From Herbiconiux moechotypicola (GTDB lineage Bacteria; Actinomycetota; Actinomycetes; Actinomycetales; Microbacteriaceae), in contig NZ_JANLCN010000001.1 in NCBI RefSeq assembly GCF_024979255.1, positions 248,001 to 312,000 of the forward strand: 64,000 nucleotides of DNA, in the 5' to 3' direction. Under the pieces are notes generated by a model. It did no database searches and was not told the DNA's origin. It worked only from the letters and a program-made list of their open reading frames with translations. Positions 9,122 to 16,993 of this stretch are shown piece by piece. Each line of letters starts with the position of its first letter. Position 1 is the stretch's first letter. A program made the translations under genes and the position numbers.

Positions 9122-10168
9122 ATGCCCGACTCCCGCCCCGTCACGCTGCTCGACGTGGCACGTGCCGCGGGCGTGGGCAAGTCCACCGTCTCCAATGTGC
9201 TCTCGGGCACGGGGCGGTTCTCCGACGAGACGCGCCGCGAGGTGCTCGAGGCGGCCGCCCGGCTCGGATACCAGCCCAATCGGGCCGCCCGCCGGCTGCG
9301 CGGTGGCCGCACGGGCGTGGTGGGTGTGCACGTGCCCGGGGTGCCGTCAACGTCGGAGTTCTACATGCGCTTCGTGTTCGGTGCGATGGAGTACCTCTCG
9401 TCGCGCGGGCGCGACACGGCCATCCTCGGAGGCCACGAGCGGGCCGCCTTCCCCGCGGTCGACGGTGTCGTCGTCGCCGATCCGCACGCCGACGACCCCA
9501 CGGCGGTGGCCTTGCTCGCTTCAGACGTGCCGAGCGTGAGCTTCGAGCGGCCCTACGGTGCGGCGATGCCCCGGCCCGACGTGGTGGTGCGGTGCGACCA
9601 CGACCGGGCGCTGAGGTGGGTGCTCGACCACCTGCGCCACGAGGGTTCGCGATGGCCCGCGATGATGCTGCCGCCGGAGACCGGCGACTGGGCGGTTCAG
9701 CTGGGCGCCGCCTACCGCTCGTGGTGCCGCGAGAACCGGGTCGAGCCCGTCGTGGTGCCGATCAGCTGGATCCCGTCACCGGCGGAGATCGAGAGTGCGA
9801 CCGCCGTGTTGTTGCGGCAGCACCCCGGTGTCGACGGCCTCTTCTGCGCTCCCGTCGACACGGCACCCGCCACCCTCGCCGTGCTGGCGGCGGAGGGCCG
9901 CCGGGTCGGCGAGGACTTCCTCCTGGCCACGGGAACCGAGTCGGCGACGGCGGCACTGGTCCAGCCGCCCATCACCTCCATCGATCTCGACCCGCTGACC
10001 GCGGGATCGCGCTGTGCGGAACTGCTCGACGCGGTGCTCGAGGGGGCCGAGCGCGGCGAGGTCGAGCATCCGATCACCCTCCGGCTGCGCTCGTCGACGC
10101 GGGGGAGCGGCACGTTCACAGTCCACGGAGGGCGAGTGCGTCCTCGACCCGTTCCCCCGCCTCGGTGA
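9122..10168 (+). CDS. LacI/GalR family transcriptional regulator
   Basis: A 348-residue repressor. The N-terminal helix-turn-helix VTLLDVARAAGVGKSTVSNVLSG (residues 7-29) and hinge helix LGYQPNRAARRLRGG are canonical. A periplasmic-binding-protein-like sensor domain follows, with the dimerisation/effector segment IDLDPLTAGSRCAELLDAVL near the C-terminus. An upstream GTG at 9116 is possible, but the -10 spacing favours ATG 9122. The sensor domain is divergent and no sugar operon is adjacent, so the effector is unknown. The last 53 bases overlap the 3' end of the convergent siderophore-interacting protein gene, and the two C-termini are encoded antisense to one another. Confidence 0.9.
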   Translation: MPDSRPVTLLDVARAAGVGKSTVSNVLSGTGRFSDETRREVLEAAARLGYQPNRAARRLRGGRTGVVGVHVPGVPSTSEFYMRFVFGAMEYLSSRGRDTAILGGHERAAFPAVDGVVVADPHADDPTAVALLASDVPSVSFERPYGAAMPRPDVVVRCDHDRALRWVLDHLRHEGSRWPAMMLPPETGDWAVQLGAAYRSWCRENRVEPVVVPISWIPSPAEIESATAVLLRQHPGVDGLFCAPVDTAPATLAVLAAEGRRVGEDFLLATGTESATAALVQPPITSIDLDPLTAGSRCAELLDAVLEGAERGEVEHPITLRLRSSTRGSGTFTVHGGRVRPRPVPPPR

Positions 10169-11009
10169 GGGTGGCACCGGCCGCGACAGCGTCGGCGTAG
10201 AGCTGCTCCATCTCCGCCTGCACGGTGGCGTAGCGGCGCTGCCACTCGGTGGCGTCGGCTCGCCAGTAGCCGACGCTGGCGACGCGGTCCCGCGCCAGCC
10301 CGTGCCGTTCGCGCCACACCGCACGCGCGCGTCGTGCGTCGCCGGCCTCACCGGCGAACCACGCGTAACCGTCGCCGCTGGCGGGCGGGTCGAAGGCTTC
10401 GATACGGGCGATCAGGGTGTCGCGCGCGACCCCGTTCCCGGCACCGAGCCGGGCGTCGATCCGGGCCGAGCGGGGAGCCACCACGCGCAGCTCGGCGAGA
10501 TCGGTGTCGTCGAGCGCGTCGACGAGCACGGTCGCGGCGACACCGTCGGGCAGCCCCTCCAGGATGCGCAGCACCGCGGGCAACCCGGTGAGGTCGGCCG
10601 CGAGCACCACCCAGTCGGTGGCCGCCGGAGGCCGGTACCAGCCGCGCTGCCGCCACAGCACGAGGCCGTCCCCGGGGGTCGCGCGCGCCGCCCACTGCGA
10701 GGCGACTCCGTCGCCGTGGAGGACGAAGTCGATCGCGACGGTGCCGGCCTCCGGATCGGCGGAGCGGATGGTGTAGTTGCGCCCGACAGGGGGCTCGTCG
10801 AGGTCGTGGAAACCCCACTCGCCGTCGCGCAGCGTCATCGCGGGCGGTGCGGTCTCGCCCTGGCGGGGGAAGTAGAGCGTGACCGACTCGTCGGGCACGG
10901 CGTTCGTGACGTAGTCGCCGAGGCCGGCTCCGCCGAGCTCGACCCGCACGAGATGCGGGCCGAGCCGGTGCACCGCGACCGTCTCGGCCGTCCAGCTGCC
11001 GATCGTCAT
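10116..11009 (-). CDS. Siderophore-interacting protein (FAD-dependent ferric reductase)
   Basis: A 297-residue SIP-family flavoprotein that by family reduces ferric siderophores in the cytoplasm to release Fe2+. The N-terminal FAD-binding barrel carries R-N-Y-T-I-R (residues 77-82), the flavin motif, followed by DFVLHGDG. The C-terminal NAD(P)H-binding domain has VVLAADLTGLPAVLRILEGLP and ends with YWR and an Arg/Glu-rich helix. ATG 11009 was chosen because the longer ORF start would lie inside the upstream gene. The start is 4 nt after the stop of the siderophore-binding protein gene, so the two are co-transcribed from the iron box at 12106-12124. Confidence 0.92.
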   Translation of the reverse strand: MTIGSWTAETVAVHRLGPHLVRVELGGAGLGDYVTNAVPDESVTLYFPRQGETAPPAMTLRDGEWGFHDLDEPPVGRNYTIRSADPEAGTVAIDFVLHGDGVASQWAARATPGDGLVLWRQRGWYRPPAATDWVVLAADLTGLPAVLRILEGLPDGVAATVLVDALDDTDLAELRVVAPRSARIDARLGAGNGVARDTLIARIEAFDPPASGDGYAWFAGEAGDARRARAVWRERHGLARDRVASVGYWRADATEWQRRYATVQAEMEQLYADAVAAGATLTEAGERVEDALALRGL

Positions 11010-11013
11010 CGAC

Positions 11014-12069
11014 TCAGTCCTCCGGGGCGGAGAACGCGCTCGTGGTGGCCGGGTCGCCGTCGACCGCCGTGGCAAGGGCCGGCACGATGGTGTCGATCAC
11101 GTACGGCAGGCTCAGCACCGACGAGAACACGAAGGCGCCGTTGGCGTCCTTGCCGAGGAAGACGTCCCGGCCCTCGGTGTGCACCGGGAGATCGGCGTAG
11201 AGCGGGTTCTGCAGCAGCGACACCATGATCTCGTCGTCGGCGGCCTCCGACCACACGGCGACGTCGACGTCGAGCAGGTCGAAGCGCTCCTGGCTGAGGG
11301 TGACGTACTGGTTCTCGTTGTCGGTGAGCTCGGCGACCTCGTCGGACATCACCAGACCGAGTTCCAGGAGGAGCTGGGAGGCCGTCGTCGCCGGGCTGTA
11401 CACGTAGTACTGCCCCTCCCATCCGGAGGCGAAGACCGTCGAGGCGCCGTCGAGCTCGGGATACGTCGCGGCGACGGCGGTGATCTCGGCCTCGAGCTCG
11501 TCGACGAGTGCTTCCGCCTCGGCGGTCTTGCCGAGGATGGCCCCGGCCTTCAGCGTCATGTCCTGCCAGGTCACCGCCCAGCCGTCGTCGGCGGAGGGCT
11601 GGGCCACGGTCGGTGCGATCGCGGAGAGCGTGTCGTACTCCTCCTCGGTCAGGCCCGCCGACATGCCGACGATGACATCGGGGTCGAGTTCGACGATCTG
11701 CTCGAAGTCGAGCTCGGCCCGCGGCAGCACCACCGGCTCCTCGCCGTCGAGGTACTCCTGGGCCCACGGCCAGGTGGCCGAGGGCATGTCGCCGTACCAG
11801 TCGCGGATCGCCACCGGCACCTCGCCGAGCGCCAGGTAGTAGTCCTGCTCCTTGTAGCCGACCACCACGATGCGCTCGGGGTGCTCCGTGATCTCGGTCT
11901 CGCCGAACGCGTGAGGGATGGTCACCGGGTAGGCGCCGTCGGAGGCCGTGGTCGCGTCGGGTTCGGCGGAGGCGCCGGCCCCGCAGGCGCTCAGGGCGAC
12001 GGCGGCCGCGGCGAGCAGCGCGGAGGCGGCCAGGCGTCGCGTGATGATCGTGCGAGAGGTCGTGGTCAT
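11014..12069 (-). CDS. Iron-siderophore ABC transporter substrate-binding lipoprotein
   Basis: A 351-residue FecB/FhuD-type (cluster 8) binding protein. The N-terminus is a lipoprotein signal peptide with lipobox LSAC, so Cys about residue 25 is lipidated. The mature domain has the characteristic sequence PERIVVVGYKEQDYYLALGEVPVAIRDWYG and FEQIVELDPDVIVGMSAGLTEEEYDTLSAIAPT of ferric-siderophore binders. The open frame continues upstream, but ATG 12069 gives a proper signal peptide. It is divergent from the permease genes, with which it forms one importer, and is followed by the siderophore reductase. It likely captures hydroxamate or catecholate ferric siderophores; the exact ligand is unknown. 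Confidence 0.93.
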   Translation of the reverse strand: MTTTSRTIITRRLAASALLAAAAVALSACGAGASAEPDATTASDGAYPVTIPHAFGETEITEHPERIVVVGYKEQDYYLALGEVPVAIRDWYGDMPSATWPWAQEYLDGEEPVVLPRAELDFEQIVELDPDVIVGMSAGLTEEEYDTLSAIAPTVAQPSADDGWAVTWQDMTLKAGAILGKTAEAEALVDELEAEITAVAATYPELDGASTVFASGWEGQYYVYSPATTASQLLLELGLVMSDEVAELTDNENQYVTLSQERFDLLDVDVAVWSEAADDEIMVSLLQNPLYADLPVHTEGRDVFLGKDANGAFVFSSVLSLPYVIDTIVPALATAVDGDPATTSAFSAPED

Positions 12070-12105
12070 GCGTGTGCTGTCTTTCGGTGGAGGGTGACGT
12101 GGGAG

Positions 12106-12124
12106 GAAGGCTAGGCTTACCTCA
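12106..12124. promoter_or_regulatory. DtxR/IdeR-like iron box between the divergent siderophore genes
   Basis: The 19-mer GAAGGCTAGGCTTACCTCA matches the published actinobacterial iron-box consensus TTAGGTTAGSCTAACCTAA at 14 of 19 positions by my count. It lies 37 bp from the binding-protein start and 73 bp from the first permease start, in the 127-bp divergent gap. That position suits repression of both operons by Fe2+-loaded DtxR/IdeR. The regulator gene is not in this window. Confidence 0.75.
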
Positions 12125-12196
12125 TGTAAGAATGGTGGAACGTTCCAGCATTGTCCAGTCCCCTCCCGAGGATCCCTCCCAGATGACCGCGCCCGC

Positions 12197-13204
12197 ATGA
12201 GACGCACCGCATCGCGGCGCCGTCTCGCCCTCGCGTTCTCGGCCGCGCTCGTGCTGCTGGCGGCCGTCGTCGTGCTGAGTCTCGCGGTGGGTGCCCGCGA
12301 GCTCTCACCCGCCGCCGTTCTCGGGGCCCTGGTCGATCCGGTGGGAGACGACGTCTCCCACATCGTCTGGACCGTCCGGGTGCCGCGCACCGCGCTCGGC
12401 CTGGTCGTGGGCGCGGCACTGGCGCTGGCCGGCGCGCTCATGCAGGCGGTCACGCGCAATCCCCTCGCCGACCCCGGCCTGCTCGGGGTCAACGCGGGAG
12501 CAGCCGCCGCCGTCGTGCTCGCGGTGGTGCTCGGTGCGCCGCAGGACCCCGCGCTGCGTCTCGGGCTCGCGCTGCTCGGCGCCGGCGTCGCCGCGGCGAT
12601 CGTGATCGGTCTCGGCAGTGCGGGTGGGGCCGGCGGCCAGGGGCGGCTCGTGCTCGCCGGCGCCGCCGTGAGCGCGAGCCTCGCGGGTGTGGTCGCGGGA
12701 ATCACCCTGCTCGACCAGGAGGCCTTCGACCAGTACCGCTTCTGGGCCGTCGGCAGCCTCGCCGATCAGCCGCTGTCGTCGCTCCTCGTGCCGGCGCCCG
12801 CCCTGGCCGCGGGCCTCGTACTCGGTCTCACGCTGGTGAGCCGGCTCGACGTCCTCGCCCTCGGCGACGACGGGAGCTCTGCGCTCGGCGTCCATCCCGC
12901 GCGCACCCGCGTGCTCGGGCTGCTCGCCGTCGTGCTGCTGTGCGGCGCGGCGACGGCCGTCGTCGGGCCGATCACCTTTCTCGGGCTCGCCGTGCCGCAC
13001 GCGGCGCGCCTGATCTGCGGGCCGCGGTCGGGCTGGATCGTGGCCTTCAGCCTGGTGCTGGGCCCTGTTCTTCTGCTCGGCGCCGACATCATCGGCCGGC
13101 TCGTGGCGCGCCCCGGGGAGATCGAGGTCGCCATCGTGATGGGCGCGGTCGGCGCCCCCGTCTTCATCGCCCTGGTGCGCACGCGATCGGTGCCGGCACT
13201 GTGA
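12197..13204 (+). CDS. FecCD-family iron-siderophore ABC permease 1
   Basis: A 335-residue polytopic permease of the BtuC/FecCD family. Signature segments are GAALALAGALMQAVTRNPLADPGLLGVNAGA after the second helix and PITFLGLAVPHAARLICGP, the region that contacts the ATPase. It forms the membrane channel together with the next gene, with which it overlaps by four bases (GTGA). Expression is likely iron-repressed through the shared iron box upstream. Confidence 0.94.
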   Translation: MRRTASRRRLALAFSAALVLLAAVVVLSLAVGARELSPAAVLGALVDPVGDDVSHIVWTVRVPRTALGLVVGAALALAGALMQAVTRNPLADPGLLGVNAGAAAAVVLAVVLGAPQDPALRLGLALLGAGVAAAIVIGLGSAGGAGGQGRLVLAGAAVSASLAGVVAGITLLDQEAFDQYRFWAVGSLADQPLSSLLVPAPALAAGLVLGLTLVSRLDVLALGDDGSSALGVHPARTRVLGLLAVVLLCGAATAVVGPITFLGLAVPHAARLICGPRSGWIVAFSLVLGPVLLLGADIIGRLVARPGEIEVAIVMGAVGAPVFIALVRTRSVPAL

Positions 13205-14172
13205 GGCTGCGCGGTGTCGTGCTGGTCGCAGGGCTCTGCGCCACGGCGGCCGGGCTGATCGTGGTCGCGGTGTCGACCGGTACGGCGGCCATCTCCTGGG
13301 GCGAGGTCGTGAGCACGCTCCTCGGCGAGGGCGACGAACGCTCCCGCCTGGTGCTGTTCGAGCTGCGACTGCCACGGCTCGCCCTCGCGCTCGTGGTCGG
13401 CGGCGCCCTGGCGGCGGCCGGTGCCCTGTTCCAGAGCATGACCCGCAACCCGTTGGGCAGTCCCGACCTGGTGGGTTTCACGACGGGTGCCGCCACCGGT
13501 GCGCTGGCCGCGCTGCTGCTCCTGCCCACGGCGGTCCCGGCGGGCGCAGGCGCCGTGGTCGGCGGTCTGGCGGTCGCCGCGGTCGCGCTCGCCCTCGGCG
13601 GCACGGGCCACCGCCTGGTGCTGGTCGGCATCGGCCTGGCCGCCCTGCTGACCTCGGTGAACGCCTACCTGCTCACCCGTGCCGACGTGACCGAGGCGCA
13701 GAGCGCGGCGGTGTGGCTGGTCGGCAGCCTCAACGGCCGCACCGCCTACTTGCCGATGACCGCGATCGCCGTCGCCGTGCTCCTGGTGCCGGCGGCCCTG
13801 CTCTCACGGAGTCTCGCCGTGATGGAGCTCGGCGACGACAAGGCGGACTCCCTCGGCATCGCACCCGCGAGGATGCGAGTCGTGGTCGTGGTGGTGGCGA
13901 TCGGCCTCACCGCCGCCGCGGTGGCCGCGGCCGGGCCGATCGCGTTCGTGGCGCTCGCGGCACCGCAGCTGGCCAGGCGTGCCGCCCGTGCCGCACGACC
14001 CCTGGTGCTCACCTCCGCCCTCCTCGGAGCGGTGCTGCTGCTCGCCTCGGATCTGCTTGCTCAGCGTGTCCTGGCACCGCAACAACTGCCGGTGGGGGCG
14101 GCCACGGGCGTTCTCGGCGGCGTCTACCTCGCCGTCGTCCTGGCCCTCAACGCACGACGGGAACGCCGATGA
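13201..14172 (+). CDS. FecCD-family iron-siderophore ABC permease 2
   Basis: A 323-residue second permease subunit. GGALAAAGALFQSMTRNPLGSPDLVGFTTGA and GPIAFVALAAPQLARRAARA are the family signatures. The start is the GTG at 13201 that overlaps the upstream stop. It ends ATGA with the ATPase gene, so the three plus-strand genes appear translationally coupled. Two distinct permeases imply a heterodimeric channel, as in FepDG or FecCD. Confidence 0.94.
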   Translation: MRLRGVVLVAGLCATAAGLIVVAVSTGTAAISWGEVVSTLLGEGDERSRLVLFELRLPRLALALVVGGALAAAGALFQSMTRNPLGSPDLVGFTTGAATGALAALLLLPTAVPAGAGAVVGGLAVAAVALALGGTGHRLVLVGIGLAALLTSVNAYLLTRADVTEAQSAAVWLVGSLNGRTAYLPMTAIAVAVLLVPAALLSRSLAVMELGDDKADSLGIAPARMRVVVVVVAIGLTAAAVAAAGPIAFVALAAPQLARRAARAARPLVLTSALLGAVLLLASDLLAQRVLAPQQLPVGAATGVLGGVYLAVVLALNARRERR

Positions 14173-14996
14173 CCACCCAGCCTCCGCACGCATCCGGGGC
14201 GAACGGTGCCGCGATCGACCTGCAGCACGTCACCATCGCCTATCACCGCAGGGTGGTGTGCGACGATATCTCGCTCTCGGTCGCCGCCGGATCGTTCACC
14301 GTGCTCGTGGGCGCCAACGGATGCGGCAAGTCGACCCTGCTCAAGGCCGTCGCCGGCACCGTTCCGGTCGCCGCGGGCACGGTGACGGTGGAGGGCCGGC
14401 CCCGTCGCGCGTGGGGTCGCCGGGAGCTCGCGCGGAGGGTGGGACTGCTGCCCCAGAGCAACGTGGCGCCCGAGGGCATCCTCGTGCGCGACCTCGTCGC
14501 ACGAGGCCGGCACCCGTACCGCTCCGCGCTCCAGCGGTGGTCGCGGGCCGACGACTCGGCGGTCGACGAGGCATTGGCGGCGACGGGGCTCACGGCGGTC
14601 GCCGACGAGGCGGTCGACCGGCTCTCCGGCGGGCAGCGGCAACGGGCCTGGCTCGCGATGCTGCTGGCCCAGCGCAGCGAGATCATGCTGCTCGACGAGC
14701 CGACCACCTATCTCGACATCGCGCACCAGCACGAGCTGCTCGAGTTGCTCGGCCGGTTGCACGCCGAGGGTCGCACCATCGTCGCGGTGCTCCACGACCT
14801 CAATCAGGCGGCACGGTATGCCAGCGACGTGCTGGTCGTCGCCGGGGGTCGCGTGGTCGCCGCCGGCCGGCCCGCCGAGGTGCTGACGGCACAGGTGGTG
14901 GAGGAGGCGTTCGGCGTGCGCTGTCGGGTCGGCACCGATCCGGTCAGCGGCACCCCGGTGTTCTTCACGGAGTCGGTGCCGGGAGCGGGCGGATGA
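14169..14996 (+). CDS. Iron-siderophore ABC transporter ATP-binding protein
   Basis: A 275-residue FecE/FepC-type ATPase powering the importer. Walker A is GANGCGKST (residues 48-56); the signature LSGGQRQRAWLAMLLAQ, Walker B IMLLDEPTTYLDIAHQ and H-loop VLHDLNQAARY are intact, and DIAHQ after Walker B is typical of the siderophore subclass. The start is ATG 14169 in an ATGA overlap with permease 2. It ends 12 nt from the convergent phosphatase gene. The set lacks a dedicated siderophore biosynthesis gene here, so it probably imports xenosiderophores or a siderophore made elsewhere. Confidence 0.95.
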   Translation: MTTQPPHASGANGAAIDLQHVTIAYHRRVVCDDISLSVAAGSFTVLVGANGCGKSTLLKAVAGTVPVAAGTVTVEGRPRRAWGRRELARRVGLLPQSNVAPEGILVRDLVARGRHPYRSALQRWSRADDSAVDEALAATGLTAVADEAVDRLSGGQRQRAWLAMLLAQRSEIMLLDEPTTYLDIAHQHELLELLGRLHAEGRTIVAVLHDLNQAARYASDVLVVAGGRVVAAGRPAEVLTAQVVEEAFGVRCRVGTDPVSGTPVFFTESVPGAGG

Positions 14997-15008
14997 GCCC
15001 GGGCCGGA

Positions 15009-15671
15009 TCAGGCGAGCGTCGCCTCACCGGTCGGGTCGGGGGCGCCGCCGTCTTCGAGGGCACTGCCGCCCAACGGGGCGTTCTGCCACGACACAGCCT
15101 CCCAGCCCGCCTCGGGCGAGCCCTCCAGGATGACGATGCCCGTGTTCTCGAGTCCGTGCGTCCGGCTGAACTCGGCGTCGATATTGCCCGACGACCACGA
15201 GGCCCAGGTGCGGATGGCGGCGCCGTGGCTGAACACCGCGACCGTGCCCTCCGGATGCGCGGCGGCCAGCTCCCGGATCGCCCCGTCGTAGCGGGCGTGG
15301 AACTCGTGGCCGTCTTCTCCGCCCGGGATGCGCGCGGAGAAGTCGGTCCACCACCCGAAGAGGGTGCCGAGGTAGAGCCGGATCGCCTCGCTGTCGGAGC
15401 GGCCCTCGATGTCGCCCGCGGTGATCTCGCGGAGACCGTCGAACTCGATCGGCGCGAGGCCCAGGGCCTCCACGAGCGGAGCCGCGGTCTCGTGCGTGCG
15501 GCGCATGGTCGACATCGCGATCGCGTCGATGCTCTCCGCCACGAGCGCGGCCGGGATCGCCGCTGCTTGGGTGCGGCCCAGCTCGGTGAGGCCCGGGCCG
15601 GGCACGACCGTGCCGAGGGCCCCGTTCGCGTTGTCGATGGTCTGGCCGTGTCTGATCAGGAGGAGTCGCAT
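15009..15671 (-). CDS. Histidine phosphatase family protein
   Basis: A 220-residue phosphoglycerate mutase-like phosphatase. The catalytic RHG motif is at residues 7-9 (LLLIRHGQTIDN), the second Arg in STMRRTHETAAPL, Glu in LREITAGDIEGRSD and the second His in VFSHGAAIRTWA. These four groups make up the phosphohistidine active site. The substrate (sugar phosphate, nucleotide or alpha-ribazole-type) is unknown. A TAGGCT box 7 nt before ATG 15671 suggests leaderless expression. Confidence 0.9.
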   Translation of the reverse strand: MRLLLIRHGQTIDNANGALGTVVPGPGLTELGRTQAAAIPAALVAESIDAIAMSTMRRTHETAAPLVEALGLAPIEFDGLREITAGDIEGRSDSEAIRLYLGTLFGWWTDFSARIPGGEDGHEFHARYDGAIRELAAAHPEGTVAVFSHGAAIRTWASWSSGNIDAEFSRTHGLENTGIVILEGSPEAGWEAVSWQNAPLGGSALEDGGAPDPTGEATLA

Positions 15672-15678
15672 CCCGTTC

Positions 15679-15684
15679 AGCCTA
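15679..15684 (-). promoter_or_regulatory. -10 element TAGGCT for the histidine phosphatase gene
   Basis: TAGGCT on the minus strand, 7 nt before ATG 15671; divergent from the META-domain gene promoter only 24 bp away. Confidence 0.5.
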
Positions 15685-15708
15685 CGGCCCCCGGCGGTCG
15701 CCGACCGC

Positions 15709-15714
15709 TAGTGT
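15709..15714 (+). promoter_or_regulatory. -10 element TAGTGT for the META-domain gene
   Basis: TAGTGT ends 6 nt before ATG 15721, consistent with a leaderless transcript. Confidence 0.45.
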
Positions 15715-15720
15715 GACTGC

Positions 15721-16443
15721 ATGGTCTTCCGGTCCCGCACCCGCACCCTTCTCGCCGGCACCGCGCTCGCCGCCGTCGCACTCGCCGTCACCGCCTGCTC
15801 GGGCGACTCCGGCGGCACCGTGTCGAAGGGCAGCATCATCGGCACCTGGGTGACGGGGGAGGAGTACGACAGCCCCGAGGTGCCGTTCGTGCGCTTCTCC
15901 GACGACGGAACCTGGATCGGCTCCGACGGATGCAACGGCGCCCAGGGCGAGTGGGAGATGAGGTCCACCGGCGACTTCGAGGCGACCGCCGGGGTGAGCA
16001 CGCTGATCGCGTGCGACGGCGCGGCCATCCCGCTCGCGGTCACCGAGGCTGCGAGCGTCTTCGTGATCGACGGAGACCTCGAACTGCGGGATGCCGACGG
16101 CGGCACCATCCTCGCCCTCGTCGACGCACCGGCCGACATGACCGAGGGCGATGGCGGCACTCGGGGCGAGGCGGCCGGAACCTGGGTCTCAGAGGTGCCG
16201 GGCGCCTCGCTCGTGCTCGATCCCGACGGCGCCGTCTCCGGCAGCGACGGCTGCAACCGCCTCACCGGGAGCTGGACGGAGGCCGACAACGTGGTCATCT
16301 TCAGCGGCCTCGCCTCGACCCTCATGGCCTGCGAGGGCGTGGACACCTGGCTCTCGCAGGCGACCTCCTTCAGCTACGACGGAGACGAGGCGCTCGTCGT
16401 CGGTGCCGAGGGCACCGAGATCGGAACGCTCACGAGGCAGTGA
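15721..16443 (+). CDS. META domain lipoprotein
   Basis: A 240-residue exported lipoprotein. The signal peptide ends in the lipobox VTAC (Cys about residue 24). Two tandem beta-rich repeats follow: each has a G-x-W start, an SDGCNG/SDGCNRL turn and a LIACDGA or LMACEGV strand, so each repeat holds a conserved cysteine pair that may form a disulfide. This matches the META/HslJ fold, found in heat-shock or motility-associated surface proteins of unknown mechanism. It is convergent with the next small lipoprotein gene, leaving 3 nt between stops. Confidence 0.82.
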   Translation: MVFRSRTRTLLAGTALAAVALAVTACSGDSGGTVSKGSIIGTWVTGEEYDSPEVPFVRFSDDGTWIGSDGCNGAQGEWEMRSTGDFEATAGVSTLIACDGAAIPLAVTEAASVFVIDGDLELRDADGGTILALVDAPADMTEGDGGTRGEAAGTWVSEVPGASLVLDPDGAVSGSDGCNRLTGSWTEADNVVIFSGLASTLMACEGVDTWLSQATSFSYDGDEALVVGAEGTEIGTLTRQ

Positions 16444-16446
16444 GCG

Positions 16447-16950
16447 CTACTTCGCCACTCCGGCGAGGCTTCCCACCGTCTTGCCGTTCGGGTCGCCGAT
16501 GAGGCACGAGACCAGGCGGTCGCCCCCGTCGGTCCACGAGCCCTCGGTCGGCGTGAAGTAGGTGTACCCGTAGACGGAGCTGTCGTACGAGATACCGGTG
16601 AAGGTGTCGAAGGCGGCGAGGCAGCCCGCATCGGCCTCCGAGTCGACCTGGTCGTCGCCGGGGAACTCGTCGCCGGTGAGCTCGAAGTCCTCGTAGACCT
16701 CGAAGTCGTGCTCATCGGTGCAGTCGACGATCGGCACCTCGCTCACCTCGGTGCCCGAGGTGTCGTTGAGGCACTGGCCCACCGAGAGGGTGAACACGTC
16801 GGTGTCGGTCTGGGTGATCTCCTCGCCCGTCTGGGAGTCGGTGGCCGGCGGGGCCGAGCTCGGGAAGAGGGCGGTGCAGCCGCCGAGGAGGAGGGCGAGC
16901 GTCGCGGTCGTGGCCGCCACTCCGATTCGGGTGATCGCAGAAGTCGTCAT
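16447..16950 (-). CDS. Septum formation family lipoprotein (DUF4190-associated type)
   Basis: A 167-residue exported protein. The N-terminus MTTSAITRIGVAATTATLALLLGGC is a lipoprotein signal with lipobox LGGC. The body has the Septum_form features SVGQCLND, VPIVDCTDEHDFEVY and a Cys-containing RLVSCLIGD segment, with four cysteines likely in two disulfides. The family is common in actinobacteria, often beside membrane or division proteins, and its function is not established. I chose ATG 16950 over 16959 and 16977 because CATAAT lies 7 nt upstream. Confidence 0.72.
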   Translation of the reverse strand: MTTSAITRIGVAATTATLALLLGGCTALFPSSAPPATDSQTGEEITQTDTDVFTLSVGQCLNDTSGTEVSEVPIVDCTDEHDFEVYEDFELTGDEFPGDDQVDSEADAGCLAAFDTFTGISYDSSVYGYTYFTPTEGSWTDGGDRLVSCLIGDPNGKTVGSLAGVAK

Positions 16951-16957
16951 GACCTTC

Positions 16958-16963
16958 ATTATG
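16958..16963 (-). promoter_or_regulatory. -10 element CATAAT for the septum-formation-like gene
   Basis: CATAAT on the minus strand, 7 nt before ATG 16950, supporting that start and a leaderless mRNA. Confidence 0.4.
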
Positions 16964-16993
16964 GCCCAGACCCCCACAACGGGGGACGGGTGA

